A stretch of 64,000 bases of DNA from Ostrinia nubilalis (taxonomy: Eukaryota; Arthropoda; Insecta; Lepidoptera; Crambidae). Shown here in pieces: positions 20,001-33,517 of this stretch. The stretch covers positions 6,386,001 to 6,450,000 of the forward strand of contig NC_087096.1 in assembly GCF_963855985.1 (NCBI RefSeq), in the 5' to 3' direction. Position 1 is the first letter of the stretch. Every line of letters starts with the position of its first letter. The notes below the pieces were generated by a model. The model was given only the letters and a program-made list of their open reading frames with translations. It ran no database searches and was not told where the DNA came from. Both the position numbers and the translations under genes were made by a program.

Positions 20001-21958
20001 CCAGGTGTTTAGAGTTTTCATTTAAAGTTGCCCTTTATTATAACTGTGTTTGTTATTGAAATCACCGTGTTTAAAGTTAAATGTTCTTGTTTAAAATTAA
20101 TAGCCAAGTTATAGTTCCAACTTTTCATTATAGTCCTGTTTTACCATCACAATAAATTAATTTTAGGTTCAAAACCAAAGTGATAATTACGTCGCATCAG
20201 TAACAAATCACTTACGAGACTTGACTTTAAGATGCAGGTTCGAAGCTGACCGCAGACCGCAGAACCACTGATTTATTTGCGGTATGCGGTGGGCTTCAAA
20301 CCCGAATATTTAGTTATCTAATCTAGTGATATTATGCTCAGTTGTACCATGCTATAGTATCATTACGTTGAATCGACAACGTATGAGTAAAGTTAACTGC
20401 GGACTTTATTATTTTTATCATCGTTTAAGGTGACTTTAATACGCATTTACAACAACTTTCTCCAAAAACCATTCACAATGTTTTTGTTTGTATGAAATAG
20501 GGAATTTATTTAAGATTTTGATGTTAAACCACGAGTAAGTTGTTGTTTTAGCCTGAGAACGCCTTAAAACGACGTACATCTGCTAATAAGTGGCATAATA
20601 AAATACCATACCATGCGATTCAGTTAGTTATTTCATTCTATTGTCAGCAAAATTCGTGGTTAACTTTACTGAGACAAAAATTAGGCAATCGTTTTCTCGA
20701 AGGACAATTACTTAAAATTATTGCTTACATTCTTACGTGGTTATTTTTGTCAAAAATGTCTTGTTTAAAAATACTTTTAAGAAATCTGCTAGCTAACACC
20801 TCAATATGCGCAGTAGTTAGTGAAATCTTTACGAAACATTTAGCTTGATGCGTAGCACACTCTTGTCCTACTAATAATCTAATCTTATTTTTAAAACTTT
20901 GACAGTAACGAAAGATGGACATTATTATGTGATAGTGTAGGTTTTTTTTAATTACCTACTTTTTCCGTTACGAAGGGAATAAGCAAAACTTATTATTTGT
21001 TCAACATTTCTACATACCGTCTAGGGACTTTTTCTGAAGTCGCATGTCAAAAATTACGTTACATTTGCATTGGAAACAATTTATTTCCCAAAGGCCATAA
21101 CCGCAAAAGTCAATTTTATTTTTTTATATATCTTATAATACGACTTTAAAATAACAGTTAAATTATTACTAAAAATACATATCAAATATCAATGAACACC
21201 ATGATAAAAGTAATCCATTAAACTACAATGAATTCGACATAAAGGCACTTGACTGGAGATTATACCTATAATCCACTTTTGAAAAATATTTAGGTAAAAT
21301 GTGACGCAAATGCTAGACTAACAATTTTATTGATAATATGATGATAACGAATTGTGTCGCCCGGAATAACGAAAAACCATAATTAGTGTTTGTTTTGTGG
21401 TAATTCAAACCTTTTTAAGACATAATAATAACTAATAGGCAATCTAATTGAAACAACGGAACCGACAACAATTCATTGAGAACTCTTTGGAACCTAGAAT
21501 TAAAATCCAAATAAATAAAATAAAGCTTTTCGTAGCTCACTAAAAGAGTGCATGTGAAATTGTTAGTAGGTACCTAAATAAGAAAAAGGAATAGACTTCA
21601 TTAAAAAGTTGTTTGTATGAGATAACAAGCTATACTGTCTAAAATAGTTTCGCTACGTGCCATACATAAGGTGCTAGTATTTATAAAGGTATTTCTCTCG
21701 TAAGATTGCCACTAGGAAACGATTGCCTTATTGAACAAGTTTTGTATGATTGAGGGCAAGCTGGGGTAAGTCGGTGAAATATTTTCTTTCAGTCAGCAAT
21801 TTCTTACATCCGGTTTAGTTACCTTATTTATTATTATTGAAATGTAATGCGTTAAATAGGTACCTACTTTCAGTCCAGCTATGTGTGTGAAAAAAATAAA
21901 GAATTCCAAAAGGCCTTGCCAACGACTATAGTCCATATTATGTAAATTCCTAAGGCAC
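17060..21958. other. intergenic spacer between iRhom and the SLC17 cluster, left part
   Basis: AT-rich. No multi-exon gene was recognised. One short open segment, 19014-19074, begins with ATG and ends at a GT donor, but I found no partner exon. All longer open frames here are AT-rich and lack family features. Confidence 0.4.
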
Positions 21959-21961
21959 TAA

Positions 21962-22147
21962 GGCTGGTTTTAGTGTCACGCGGACCGTCTGGTACGGACC
22001 CGCTCCGCACGGCCAATCTGTATGAACTTCTAGGGAGCGTTTTAGAGTAATGCGGTCCGGAAGAACCGCTCCGCTCCCTAGCAGTTCATACAGATCGGCT
22101 ATGCGGAGCGATCCGCACTTACAGTCCGCTTGACACTAAAACCAGCC
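21962..22147. mobile_element. MITE with TAA target duplication and GGCTGG ends (186 bp)
   Basis: TAA at 21959-21961 and 22148-22150. Termini GGCTGGTTTTAGTGTC and GACACTAAAACCAGCC are exact inverted repeats, with further GC-rich pairing inside (CTAGGGAGCG / CGCTCCCTAG). Harbinger-type MITE, directly abutting a LINE tail. Confidence 0.85.
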
Positions 22148-22150
22148 TAA

Positions 22151-22264
22151 AGGTAGTAGGAAGGCGCTAGACGCAGGCCGCTACCAACCGGCCAAATGGA
22201 AAGCATTGGGGGAGGCCTATGTTCAGCAATGGACGTCCTATGGCTAAGATGATGATGATGATAA
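22151..22264 (+). mobile_element. LINE 3' end (C-terminus of ORF2 plus GAT tail)
   Basis: The plus strand decodes LDAGRYQPAKWKALGEAYVQ then QWTSYG and a TAA stop, immediately followed by a (GAT)n 3' tail. This is the C-terminus of a non-LTR retrotransposon polyprotein found in many copies in this window. 5'-truncated. Confidence 0.8.
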
Positions 22265-22269
22265 GGCAC

Positions 22270-25200
22270 TAAAATAAATATATTTCAGTGCCTAAGGAGT
22301 TTGCGTTGCACCATTAAGTCCGTGACAGGGTTATATTTGGCTATCTATATTTCTTTCGCTCATTGTTGCCTGCTGTTATTATGACTGAAGGGATAGAAAT
22401 ACTCACATCGAGTCCTTCTTATCCCACCTTGCCCAACTGTCGTCGACGTTGAAGTGTTAAATGCTGGAGCACCGCGGCTTCCCCCAGCGAAGTACATAAA
22501 GTGCCCTTGCGCCCAACGGCTAGGCGGACTGTTTTCTGAATTTAACTCTAAGACAAAACTAACATAATTTGTACATTGTGAACATACACCTAATTATTAT
22601 ATCTAATTCGTAAGGAAATGGTAAAGTAATCTTATTGTAAACTAGTATTAATCGAACAAGAAACCTTATTATCATAATAACACGCGTTTTATTTCCCTAA
22701 ATAATATTTTTGGACCGTGTAGGCTGTAAAAATCTTACGTTGTGTCGTCACCAAGGCCGTGCATCAGCAACAAATGCTACGACACTGTACACGATAAACC
22801 TTTTACATAATTTTGGCAGAGTAGTACATATTAAGTGCATAAAGTTTGGTTAAATATCCTACTTCAATAGATATCACTATCAGTGAACAAAAACTTATAG
22901 AATTTGTAATGACTAAATTCTTAGAAAACTATACAAAGAAAACTTAAAAACAATTACACATACAAGTACCTATAAATAAATGAAACGAACAGAGTTTAAG
23001 GGTTAATAAGATTTGCTTGAGGTAATTGTGAAGTGTTGAGAATAAAGTGCGCAATATCTCATACGCACACAACTCAACATTATTGAGATAAGACAGTTTT
23101 TTTCTATGACGAATGTCTATTTTCTGCAAAATTAATTTATTTTGTCATCTGGAGCACTCTGGATATATTGTTATTGGCTAGTAAATATTACACTCATAAA
23201 AAATTTCATTGATGTGCCGAAAATATTTATTTTAACTACTGCAGACTCGACAGACATTGTTTTTTTTTTCAATAACATTACTTAAGGTTAATGGTTTATG
23301 TATGGAATTCTGTTGTAGGGATTTTGTCTTCATAATTTTCTTTTACCAAAACACAACTCATTTAGGTACCTCAAAGGTTATTGAGTTCGTGCAAAGGCCC
23401 ACAGAGAAAAATACAGTAAGCTGAAATTTTTCAATTTCTGTTTTTCATACCAAACAAACCAGATACTTACGAACTATCATGAAAATTTTTAAGCAGAAAT
23501 AACTAGATTGTTCAAGCAACTAAAATTTCTAGTATCAGACGGGAACTTAAAAGCAATAGATAGGTAATACTCGTAATATCGCAGTGACATGGAATGGATC
23601 GGTTTGGGAGAACAGATCGGAATACTTATCTCCAGAAAGTGCGTCTGGTGATAAGAGATGACGTCAAAACAAAGGTTTAAGTATACCTAAATACCTACTA
23701 TGAATGATAATAGTAGGTACTGTTTCAGTAGATACTTGTTATTGTAATGGATAGGTGCGATACGCAAGCAATAAGAAAAATAAAAGATTATGACATTCGA
23801 TTTGAAGATGGCTTTGAAACTGATAGTGATCATATTTGTCATATCATAAGAATTATCATGATAATAGTTTCGAAATATTATGTATACATTTTTCAAATTA
23901 ATAATCTTTGAAATAAAATCTTTGATTTCATACGTCGTCTTCCAGTAGACTGTATCATTTGGGTTTATCTCAATGTCAGAAAAAATATTAAAATGTGCAA
24001 TTTTTTGCGAGATTTATTCCAATAACCTTCTGCTTTACTATTAAACATGATTATGATGATGCTGATAATTCAGTAAATAAATAATAAGTAAATAAAGGGA
24101 GCGATTTGAATGAAAATTTTTATTTAAAAAGCTTATAAGCATATTTTAATTTTTACTTTTTGTTAAATTTCAATTGAATTAAAATAATTTTCTTTTGTGT
24201 AGGTAGGTATTTGTTTCCGTCTGTTCGTTTTATGGAAATGACATCTTCTGTTGGTCAAAGGATTTCCACAACGACCGGTCCTGCGCTCCAAGTACTTCCC
24301 ACACCCTTCACCAGGTCGTCGGACCACCTGCACTATCCACACTAGAAAATGACTGACTTGCAACATTATCGATACGTAGATACTTACAGGCACATTTTAA
24401 GCCGGTAATTACGATTGTTTGTTTATTTAAAAACTACAATTATGAGCTTCAATATAAAGTGTAAGTATAATGTATAAGGGGTTGCAACGCAGGGCCAGTC
24501 CCGTTTCAGCTAAGTCAATTTTAGTCAAGTGATTTTTGACAAGACCACATAGTAATAACAAAGAAATTAGAAATCCTGTATAATTTCTGAAAGTTTTTCG
24601 TACACATTGTAAAAAACACTAAATGCGTTAAGTATACTTTCAATACGCAGTAGCGGTTTAGATATTCAGTTTCTTGCCTTGATTTTTTCCCACAACGGGG
24701 AACCTCTTCCTGCATCTCACCTGATGGAAAATGATGATCAGGCTGAAGCTGGAAGCGAGCTTCACCCGGAGTCCTCTACCACAGGAACTGGCTTATCTTA
24801 CATCCTACTGTCAAAACACAACAAGACAGAACAAGATGTTGGTAGCTACGAGTAGCTAGGCGGGCTCAGAACTAGCGCTACCAACCAAACCGAACACTTT
24901 GCTACCACTGAGAATTGAACCTTTACTATTTTTAACTTCGCATCTTGGAATCTTGAAGATCCAATCCTTCTTCAATTTTGAAAATCCCAAGATCTTGAAA
25001 TCTTGGGTCTCATTTTATACAGCAGATTCAACCATTGAATTCGGCGTTATGGTCAAATCAGGTTCACTTCGCGTGCTTTGTCGAAAAAAACAATAAATAA
25101 TCGTCATTAATCTTATCCATTTTACGTAAAATGGTTCAAATGACATTTAACATACCTATCCTCTCCAATTGGCATACTTTTGAGATAACCGTACCAAGTC

Positions 25201-26301
25201 ACACTTACGACGTAATACCTCTCACGTGCAATAAGTAGTTGGTGATATTTCAAGATCTGGCTTGCTATTGCCCCCTTAAGTAATAAACCACTAGAGATAT
25301 TTTCGTTTAACGCGAAACCTCTGATTTCTTACGACGATTAAGATCCACGATTAGTTTAGGGTTGTCAGACACGAATTGAAACATTGCAGTGCAGCGTGAT
25401 GGTTTCAAGATCTTTTAAAATTAATTTATTAATTTATTTTTCATTGTGCAGGAAGTTTGCATTGTGAATTGGCCGTCTTAAATCTTTTCGTCTTTCTAGG
25501 TTAAAGGTTACACATGCTCATACTAGCACGAAATAAGCATGTCACTATTGAGCAATTAATTCGTAGTGGCATTGCCACTGTGGCATGTGTGCCAAAATAT
25601 TGTTAATAATACTTTTGATCTTACAATTAAGCAATTTCCAAATAAACTGAGAGAAACTGAGAATTTCGTTTTATAGAATTTATTTTTAAAATGTTTACGG
25701 GAAAAGGCTTTATAGAATTTTATTTAAACTTTTAATTTAGTATATTTAAGCATGAGTAAAGCTGAACGTTATTTAATCACATGAACTACATTATTAATCG
25801 CATTTGAGACAAGTTATTTTTACAAAGGGTTTCTTACTTGTTTTGGCTAGTCTGACAACCCTATACGAAAATCACGACACGTGCATTCCCTTTGTCATTA
25901 TTTTACTGTCCAAGAGTGCTAAATACAATGATAACGTCAGATAACAAAGAGAGATCCAAATCACAACACTATTACAAGGCAAGCGCGGCCTAACCAAACT
26001 TAGTTTAATCTTGGAGCTTAACAGGTAGCGATGGAAATTTAGTAACAATAAATTAATATTTAAGCATCAATGAAAAAATAAAATAAAAGGTTTTACGAAG
26101 GAAATTACAGTAAGTACTATTAATTTTATTTTTTTTCTTACCTTAAATACATTTAAAAAAAAGTGGACATGCTGAATTTTGTGTATTTTATCAATTAAGT
26201 CGTTAAAGTGGAAACATATTGAACTAATTGCAAGACTTTAAAATCAGACTTGCGTTAACTTTTTTTTTTGCATTCTTCTACAGATCTAAAAGGTGACCAC
26301 A
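22270..26301. other. intergenic spacer, right part
   Basis: Apart from the LINE fragment at 24230-24360, no gene or element could be supported. The CTACAG acceptor-like site just before the gene 1 start codon (26279-26284) suggests an unseen 5' UTR exon somewhere in this spacer. Confidence 0.4.
24230..24360 (-). mobile_element. LINE 3'-end fragment
   Basis: The minus strand decodes WSDDLVKGVGSTWSAGPVVV, a diverged form of the WTDDLVKVAG--W segment just upstream of the EAYVQQWTS end seen in the other copies. Degraded and short. Confidence 0.6.
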
Positions 26302-29300
26302 ATGTTGACGGGATGGAGATTCATTTTATCCAAACGTAAGTAACTAACACTTATCTTATTTTTTGTTATTACTTGAACTTTTTTGTTATCATATTAACCC
26401 ATAGTACAAGCTTTATTTAGTTTAGGACGAGAAGCTAGTGTAAAATGTCCAAGGATATTTATTTTTTACTTATTAACTATTATTTTATTTTAATACTCTG
26501 AAATTTATATTTCCCATCTAATATTAGGTATATAAAAAACCTGCGATTTTTTCTTCTGTTAGTGATGAGGTTATCCCTACTCTCAAAATACGCATGAGCC
26601 GTCATAGGAGTCTGACTGACGTGAATTAACCAGATCAACGGCTTTATGCTCCCTCCCTCCAAGGGAACGAATAAATACATATTTTCCGAATAATCATACA
26701 GGGAACTTAACATGAATATTATTTTGTTGAGAATCCAGAAACTCAACTTGCAAAGTAGTTATTTCTTTATTGCGGAGATAGGTATCACAACAAAATGGTG
26801 ATAGAGAGAATGTCAAAAGTACCATAGAGCATTTATTATTTGATTTGTTTTTTTTTTTGCTAGGAGCTCTTTTCGTATTAAATTCTCTCAATACCGGAAA
26901 TTTTAGGTTTGACAATAAAACTTGTACTTACACAAATATTTTATGTTTTTTTATATTGTTTTTACTTTTTCTTTTCAGTATTCATAATACCCCAGAGGTA
27001 TGTCATGGCAATCATGGCGCTGTTCGCCATAGCCAACGCATACACCATGAGGGTGTGTTTGAACATAGCCATCACTCAAATGGTCAAGAAAGAGAGCAGT
27101 GAGTCAGGGAGTTACGACCCTTACGCCTGCCCTGATCTGACCACTCTAGTCAGTAGTTCCAATACTACGAGTACAATAGAATACTTCGAGAACGATGTAA
27201 GTAAAAAAATTGAATTTGAAGTATATTTTTGTTTGACTTTTATTAAGCCTACCTTATTTCATACCACGAATCAAGATTCAACGCCCGTATTCATAAACGA
27301 GCTCTGTGATTGGTTCGTGTGGCACGCGCTGTAAGACCTCATAGTAATGTTTGTGAATACAGTCGTATATCTTGATCAAGATACTTGTATTTTGATATCC
27401 CTGACGATTTATCGCAGCCTAAAGTGAATTTCTTAACTTTAATCCGCAACAATATGAACAAGCAAAAATTATTTACTCCAGGTAGTTCTGTTCGATTGGA
27501 GTGAGGCTACACAGGGCTTACTCCTTAGTTCGTTCTACTACGGCTACGTCCTCACTCACATCCCTGGAGGTATGATAGCCGAGAGGTTTGGAGGGAAGTG
27601 GGTCCTCGGGCTGGGCCTCCTCTGCACCGCCGTTTGTACCATCATCACTCCCGTCACGGTCAAAATGGGAGGAGCCCCTGCTTTGTTCATATTGAGAGCC
27701 ATTGAAGGTTTCGGAGAGGTGAGCTACTCTTAGTTGCATTTACTAAAGATGTCATAATCATATTTTTCTCTACTCTACAAATCCTCCATTTGCCTCTGTT
27801 AAATTAGAGAGAGAATGCTCATGAATATTTAAATGTCAATAAAATACTTGAAGATCTAATAGCAGTTTTTCATTTTAGGGTCCAACTATGCCAGGTCTAA
27901 TGGCCATGCTATCGCGCTGGGCACCTAAGCATGAACGGGCTAGGTTTGGATCCCTAGTCTTCGGGGGGGCCCAGATTGGGAACATCGCCGGCACTTACAT
28001 CTCAGGACTGATCCTGTACAATGGCAACTGGGAGGACGTGTTCTACGTGTTTGGAGGAATTGGAATCTTATGGTTTTTACTTTGGGTAAGTGATAACTCT
28101 ATCATGTGATGTAAAATATCTACATACTTTAAGGGTCCTCGCAGGCTAGCCTTTTTACCGGTCAGTGGTTTCGTCAGCTTCTAATTTGTATGAAGAATCG
28201 GTCTATACCAAATCGATATAAAGCATAAATTTTCATACTTGTTCATACAGCTGGACCTAACCGACAAATAATTCGACTGTAGTCCGCGGGGACGCTAGTG
28301 AATAGACTAGCAAACGACTAACATTATAATCGTAAATGTCCTTGAGCTGTGCGTAACCTATTTGATTTTAATCAAAACGAGATTGCTCGATCTCAATACA
28401 TTTTTATCATATTATTATTATCTTCTGTCATCTGCGGTCTCTCCCATATGAAATAATCATGAAATGATCGTTGAATGAAGTTGTTCGTTTACTTTTTTAA
28501 TAAAATGCATATTTTTATTTATTTTAGACTGTCCTGTGCTACAGTACGCCCAACACTCATCCGTACATTTCTGACTCCGAGAAACAATTCCTAAACGAGA
28601 CAGTTGACTGTTTAAAGGGGGGCCAGAAGAAACTGGACCCCACCCCATGGAAGGCCTTACTTCGATCTGTGCCTCTTTGGGCACTAATTATGGCTGGCGT
28701 AAGTACCTCACTGTATGGTTAAGATTATTCGATATGATTGTGGGTGGATGTTTAAAAGAATTTGTATAAGGCACCTTGATTATTTATTTATTTACTCTAT
28801 CTACCAGAAATCAAAATTGCGAATAGAGACCGTTCACTAGACAGTACGCACTATCCGTTCGCTTTTTTGCCGCTGGCGATATGACGTCACTTGAAGGGAA
28901 GCGTCTATAACTATAACAAAGTATATTTAAAATATTTTTTTATTTATTATTATTGATAAAAATTGTGTTTTTGCGTAAAATAAGACACATTAATTGCGTT
29001 TAATCACTAACTAATTGCGTTTAATCGCGGTTGGGGGAGGGGACGCGCATCGGCTAACTTAGCACGAACGGGTAGTAGATAAGTAACATCTCTAATAACT
29101 ATTTTAGTTTTTTTTTATTGTGGAATAAGTAAGTTATAATATTGACTATCGTATAGTACGCCCCGTGGGTCATACATTTTTGTTCACAATAACAGGGATT
29201 TTTTGCGCGATATTCTAATTTTACATGACGTTACTCTTTGGTTTCCAGATCGGCCACGATTGGGGATACTTCACCATGGTGACGGATCTCCCCAAGTACA

Positions 29301-30667
29301 TGACAGACGTGCTCAAGTTCAACATCAAGTCCACTGGCACACTATCAGCACTTCCATACGTGGCTATGTGGATCGCCGCTTTCATCTTCGGTCTAATTTG
29401 TGATTTTTGCATCAAACGAGGTTACCACAGCATTAAAAATGCCAGGAAAATTTATACAAGCATTGGTGAGTGACCTCAACACTGTCAATTATGTTTTAGA
29501 GTATAGTGTTTTGCTAACGACTGTCACACACATCAAATTAATTATACAAGTAAAAAGTTTATACTATTGTGTGTGGGTGACATCAGATATCACAACTAGT
29601 GTAATTACCCAATCGGATTGCTTAACACCATATAAGTTGTTATTATTATATTAGTTTAAAAACGTACTCAAATCGATCCTGAACAAACCAATTTCAGGCT
29701 TTTGTGAAAGCAAACGATTTTATCTTAGTGCATTTTATTCTGTTGTTTCAAGTTGTACTTATTCTTCTATTTTTCTATTACTCGACTAAAGTTTAACTCT
29801 CTGAAGACATTGTTTAAAATATATAATTTCAACAGCGGCAACTGGTCCTGGTCTCTGCATTATTATGGCTTCCTACTCCGGCTGTGACACCGCCATGGCG
29901 GTCTTCTGGTTCATCTTCGCCATGGTGCTCATGGGGGCGTACTACAGTGGCATGAAGATCAACCCCCTGGACATCAGCCCGAACTACTCAGGAACCACGA
30001 CAGCGATGGTCAACGGGATCGCAGCCATTTCTGGAATAATCGTGCCTTACCTCACTGGATTGCTGACTCCAGATGTAAGTAGAGATTTTTCATTGATTTA
30101 TAGCAAACTAGCTTTCCGCCCGCGGCTTCGCCCGCGTAGAAATTTGTCTGTCACAGAAAAAAATTATCGCGCGCGTCCCTGCTCAAAAACCGGGATAGAA
30201 ATTGTCCCATGTCCTATCTCGGTACTCAAACTATCTCTATGCCAAATTTCATCAAAATCGGTTCAGTGGTTTAGGCGTGAAAGCAAGACAGTCAGACAGA
30301 GTTACTTTCGCATTTATAATATTAGTACTATAGATTATACCTCCTTCATTATGTTGACCAAGTATTTTCGTAAAGGTGATTTTTTATAAAGTAATTTCCC
30401 CAGTTGATTTCTCCATGTAAGCTAAATTATTTTCTTTTTCAGTCAACTCTGAAACAGTGGCGGCTTTCGTTCTGGGTGTGCCTTGGAGTTCTGATGACCA
30501 CCAATCTCATCTACATCTTATTCGCTCAGGGCGAGCAGCAATGGTGGGATGACGTCAGAAAACATGGCTACCCTGACAACTGGAAACATGGACCTCTAAA
30601 AGCATACTCAAATGATACAGAGGACCAAAAATACGTAGAAAAAGAGGAAAAGAAAGAGAAACTGTAA
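26302..30667 (+). CDS. SLC17-family (MFS) anion/phosphate cotransporter-like gene 1, 515 aa
   Basis: Eight exons: 26302-26335, 26979-27196, 27482-27718, 27879-28085, 28528-28698, 29249-29465, 29836-30074 and 30443-30667. All are GT-AG and summed phase gives 516 codons. It is a twelve-segment major facilitator like insect 'putative inorganic phosphate cotransporters' and SLC17 (sialin, VGLUT, NPT). Evidence includes [12 protein letters not shown] (about residues 103-114), an Arg and Glu in segment 4 (R156, E163 in RAIEGFGE), GAQIGN in segment 5, GHDWGYFT near segment 7 and the C-terminal GEQQWWDD. The loop after segment 1 is glycosylatable (NTT, N73). The His of VGLUT segment 2 is Leu here, so glutamate transport is not indicated; the substrate is unknown. 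A splice acceptor just before the ATG suggests a 5' UTR exon upstream. Poly(A) signals lie at 30726-30735. Confidence 0.94.
27280..27366. mobile_element. short MITE in intron 2 of SLC17 gene 1
   Basis: Starts CGCCCGTATTCATAAAC and ends GTTTGTGAATACAGTCG. It shares the interior GAGCTCTGTGATTGGTTC and GACCTCATAGTAATGTTT with the element at 37258-37396, of which it is a shorter copy. Confidence 0.65.
30108..30334 (-). mobile_element. Helitron-like short repeat in intron 7 of SLC17 gene 1
   Basis: On the minus strand it starts TCTATAGTACTAATATTATA, contains the GTCTGTCTG-type segment and ends in a GC-rich hairpin, GCGGGCGAAGCCGCGGGCGG, then AAAGCTAG. It is flanked by A and T as expected for Helitron insertion. 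Confidence 0.8.
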
Positions 30668-30739
30668 ACAACTGCATCTTTAGGCTAATCATTAATTTTA
30701 AGGAAAACGTGATAATAAGTATGTAAATAAATAAACGGG

Positions 30740-31360
30740 TAATTATTTTTTCGTCAATTTTAATAATCATAACCAAGTCAATCACAAAAAAATAAAGTCA
30801 TGTAGAATTGTTTTTAAAACATACGAGTATAATATCTAATCTAAGAATCCATCCAGAATGAACATTATTTAATAACTTTCTTTTTTCACAACTTTTATAT
30901 AAATCGCTACTAGTAGGTAAGTATACCAGATTTTGTTCAACAATTAACGTAATTTGCTACGAGTAAAAATACGAGCATGTAAATAAGTAATGTTTGGTAT
31001 ACCATAGCGCAAGCTTTACTTAGCATGGTACAAGATGGCGCAGTAAAAAATATCCTAGAATGTTTATTTATTTACATTTACATATTGGTCATATCTACAT
31101 TTTTATTTTTATGCACCATGACTGGCACGTGTTGCTCCTTTGTCATTGTTACTCCATAAAAGAAGACCGCTGGAGGTTGATAACAGCTGATAATAAAAGA
31201 CGTTGAAATAAGAAAATACTTCACGCTGAACAAAACGTAGTCGCTACGTGAAGGTTATAGAGTAGTGATGGCAGTATCGTAAAATTTACTTTGTAGTAAA
31301 TACGATAAACAAAACAAATACTTATAAAGTAGTTGGGTTCGTGATCAAAAAGAAAATTAC
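30740..31360. other. spacer downstream of SLC17 gene 1
   Basis: AT-rich, no gene recognised. It includes the 3' flank of gene 1 and the left target duplication of the LINE insertion (31361-31375). Confidence 0.4.
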
Positions 31361-31375
31361 TATAGGTAAGTGCCG

Positions 31376-32106
31376 AGAAGTCGTTGAAGAAGAATTACTT
31401 AATGAATTGCAAAAAAGATGGGATACGTCAGTCAAAGGACGTCACTTATATAAATTCTTCCCGAATGTACGCGAACGTCTAACTAGGCGATGGTTAGAAA
31501 TCGACCATTGCTCGTCGCAGTTCCTCACGGGACATGGCAACTTTAAACATAAACTTCACGAATTCAAACTAGTTCCGTCTCCTTTTTGCGAGTGTTCCAC
31601 TGATGATGTCAGTCATGAGCAGTCTGCCCATCATATCTTGTGGGAGTGTGATCTTTGGAAACATGAACGTGATATAATGCTTAATTCAATACAACATACA
31701 TCTGTTTCCGCAATTTATTACACCGATCTTGTCGCGACAAGGAAAAATTTCCGTGCTTTTAAGCGATTTTGTGAAAAATATTATTGGCAGGTAGTTGCTA
31801 ATTGCTCATAAGATAGGCCCCCTTAATTTAATTTATTGTCCGTGGTGCATAATCTTTTCTTAAAGGTTTTAAGCCTTTGTTTGTCACCTGTCATCCGCTT
31901 TGCAATGGAGGGAAGTCGAACCTTAATTTCGAACTCCTCCTATGTTCTTCTGATTAATTTCGTTGCGGGTCCAATGACAGTTTAAATAACTTTCCCCCGG
32001 GACAAGCTTGACCTTCATTGGTTGGGTTTTTGTGGCGGTCAAGCTGTAGATCCTGGCTACACAGGAGTTGCAGTGGTGGGAACGAGAGGTGGGAATAGTC
32101 CCGTTT
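31376..32106 (+). mobile_element. 5'-truncated non-LTR retrotransposon (I/R1-like clade) with 15-bp target duplication
   Basis: TATAGGTAAGTGCCG occurs at 31361-31375 and again at 32107-32121, a perfect 15-bp target-site duplication that fixes both ends. The element opens directly in the C-terminal coding region (to TAA at 31809-31811). It shows FLTGHGNF, CEC ... HHILWECDLW and RFCEKYYW, the zinc-knuckle-like tail of R1/I-type ORF2 proteins. A roughly 295-bp 3' UTR follows. The dozen residues upstream of 31376 that appear to extend the ORF are host target DNA. Confidence 0.88.
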
Positions 32107-32150
32107 TATAGGTAAGTGCCGTTTGAATAATTGATTTGTTATATCTATAA

Positions 32151-32368
32151 CTAGCGGCCGCCTGCGACTTCGTAGGTACGCGTGGATCCCGTTTTAGCCC
32201 CTTAGGGGTGGAGTTTCGTAAAAACCTTTCTTAGCGGATGCCTAACGTCGACGTCATAACATCTACCTGTATGCCAAATTTCAGCCCAATTCGTGTAAAA
32301 TAGTGGTTTGGGCTGTGCGTTGATAGATCACTATGTTAGTCAGTCACCTTTGAGTTATAATATTTAGA
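32151..32368 (-). mobile_element. Helitron-like short repeat
   Basis: On the minus strand it begins TCTAAATATTATAACTC and ends with a GC-rich tail and GCGGCCGCTAG. Flanking bases are A and T. It shares its 3' end (GGATCCACGCGTAC ... GCGGCCGCTAG) with the longer elements at 38520-39553 and 51290-52203. Confidence 0.78.
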
Positions 32369-32512
32369 TACACATAATTATTATCCTAATAAAATATATA
32401 AGAAAATATTATGAGTATATTAAATAATGAGGAGTGAAGTTTGTAAATAAAATAAAATAAAAAATTCTCATTAAAACGAACTTTGAGAGTCAATAATACC
32501 TGAGACATGGAG

Positions 32513-32660
32513 CAACATCATTTCAGCAACAGGACGTCCACTGCTGAACATAGCCTCCCCAGTCCCCAATGATTTCCATATTGCGTGGTGGGTAATAGCC
32601 TGCATCCAGTGCCTCCTTCTACCTTTTTGCGGTCGTCGGCCCACTTGTCGGTCCTTAGTG
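32513..32660 (-). mobile_element. LINE 3'-end fragment
   Basis: Contains TTTCAGCAACAGGACGTCCA and CTGCTGAACATAG, the complement of the family's VQQWTS C-terminus, and GGTCGTCGGCCCACTTG, the complement of the upstream W(T/S)DD region. 5'-truncated and mutated. Confidence 0.7.
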
Positions 32661-33286
32661 CATCAGTTTAATGTAATAATTAACAACTAAAGTAGTCAAT
32701 AGCCACCAACTAACAACAAACGGCGACATTCATCAATAAAACTAACTCGTAACTAATATAATCCATTGTCATATTTACAAAAACCGCTAGTCATTTAAAT
32801 GTTTGCTTTCCACATAGAATAAAAGGAAACGTCGATAAGATAATTTACTTCGCACCTTAAGTAAATATATTTTGCAACCGCAGAAAATTATGAACGCAAA
32901 ATTACTTGCAATCATTGTTTAAACATCCTTCGATACTTTAGTGACAAAGCTATGAAGCATTTTTCAACGAGTCTGGAACTGGTCGCCGACATTCGTTTCT
33001 TCACATGACTGCCCGCTGACTCAACATTTCGTATATCGCCGCTTCGCCAACAGAACCTTTCACCAGCGTACGATTCGTCGACAGCACAGTTCGTCATTAG
33101 ATATTTCGCCTAAGAACAATTCACTAAATCGATACTTCGTCAATTAACTATTCATCTTAGAACTATTCAAATAAAGTTACTTTCGGATTTATTAATATCA
33201 AACTTGTTTTTTTTTTCTTATTTAAATTTACAAATTGAATAAAAACTTTATACATAAATAGAAAATTGCAATACTCGTATTTACTA

Positions 33287-33517
33287 TACTAATACTATTA
33301 TTAAAAATGCGAAAGTAACTCTGTCTGTCTGTCTGTCTTGCTTTCACGCCTAAACCACTGAACCGATTTTGATGAAATTTGGCATAGAGATAGTTTTAGT
33401 CCCGAGAAAGGACATAGGATAGTTTTTATCCCGGTATTTTTGAAACAAGGACGCGCGCGATAAAGTTTTTCTATGACAGACAAAATTCCACGCTGGCGAA
33501 ACCGCGGGCGGAAAGCG
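33287..33517 (+). mobile_element. Helitron-like repeat remnant inside foldback element
   Basis: Same family as 30108-30334: AATGCGAAAGTAACTCTGTC, (GTCT)n, GATTTTGATGAAATTTGGCA and the GC-rich end CGCGGGCGGAAAGC, but the terminal CTAG is mutated. Confidence 0.7.
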
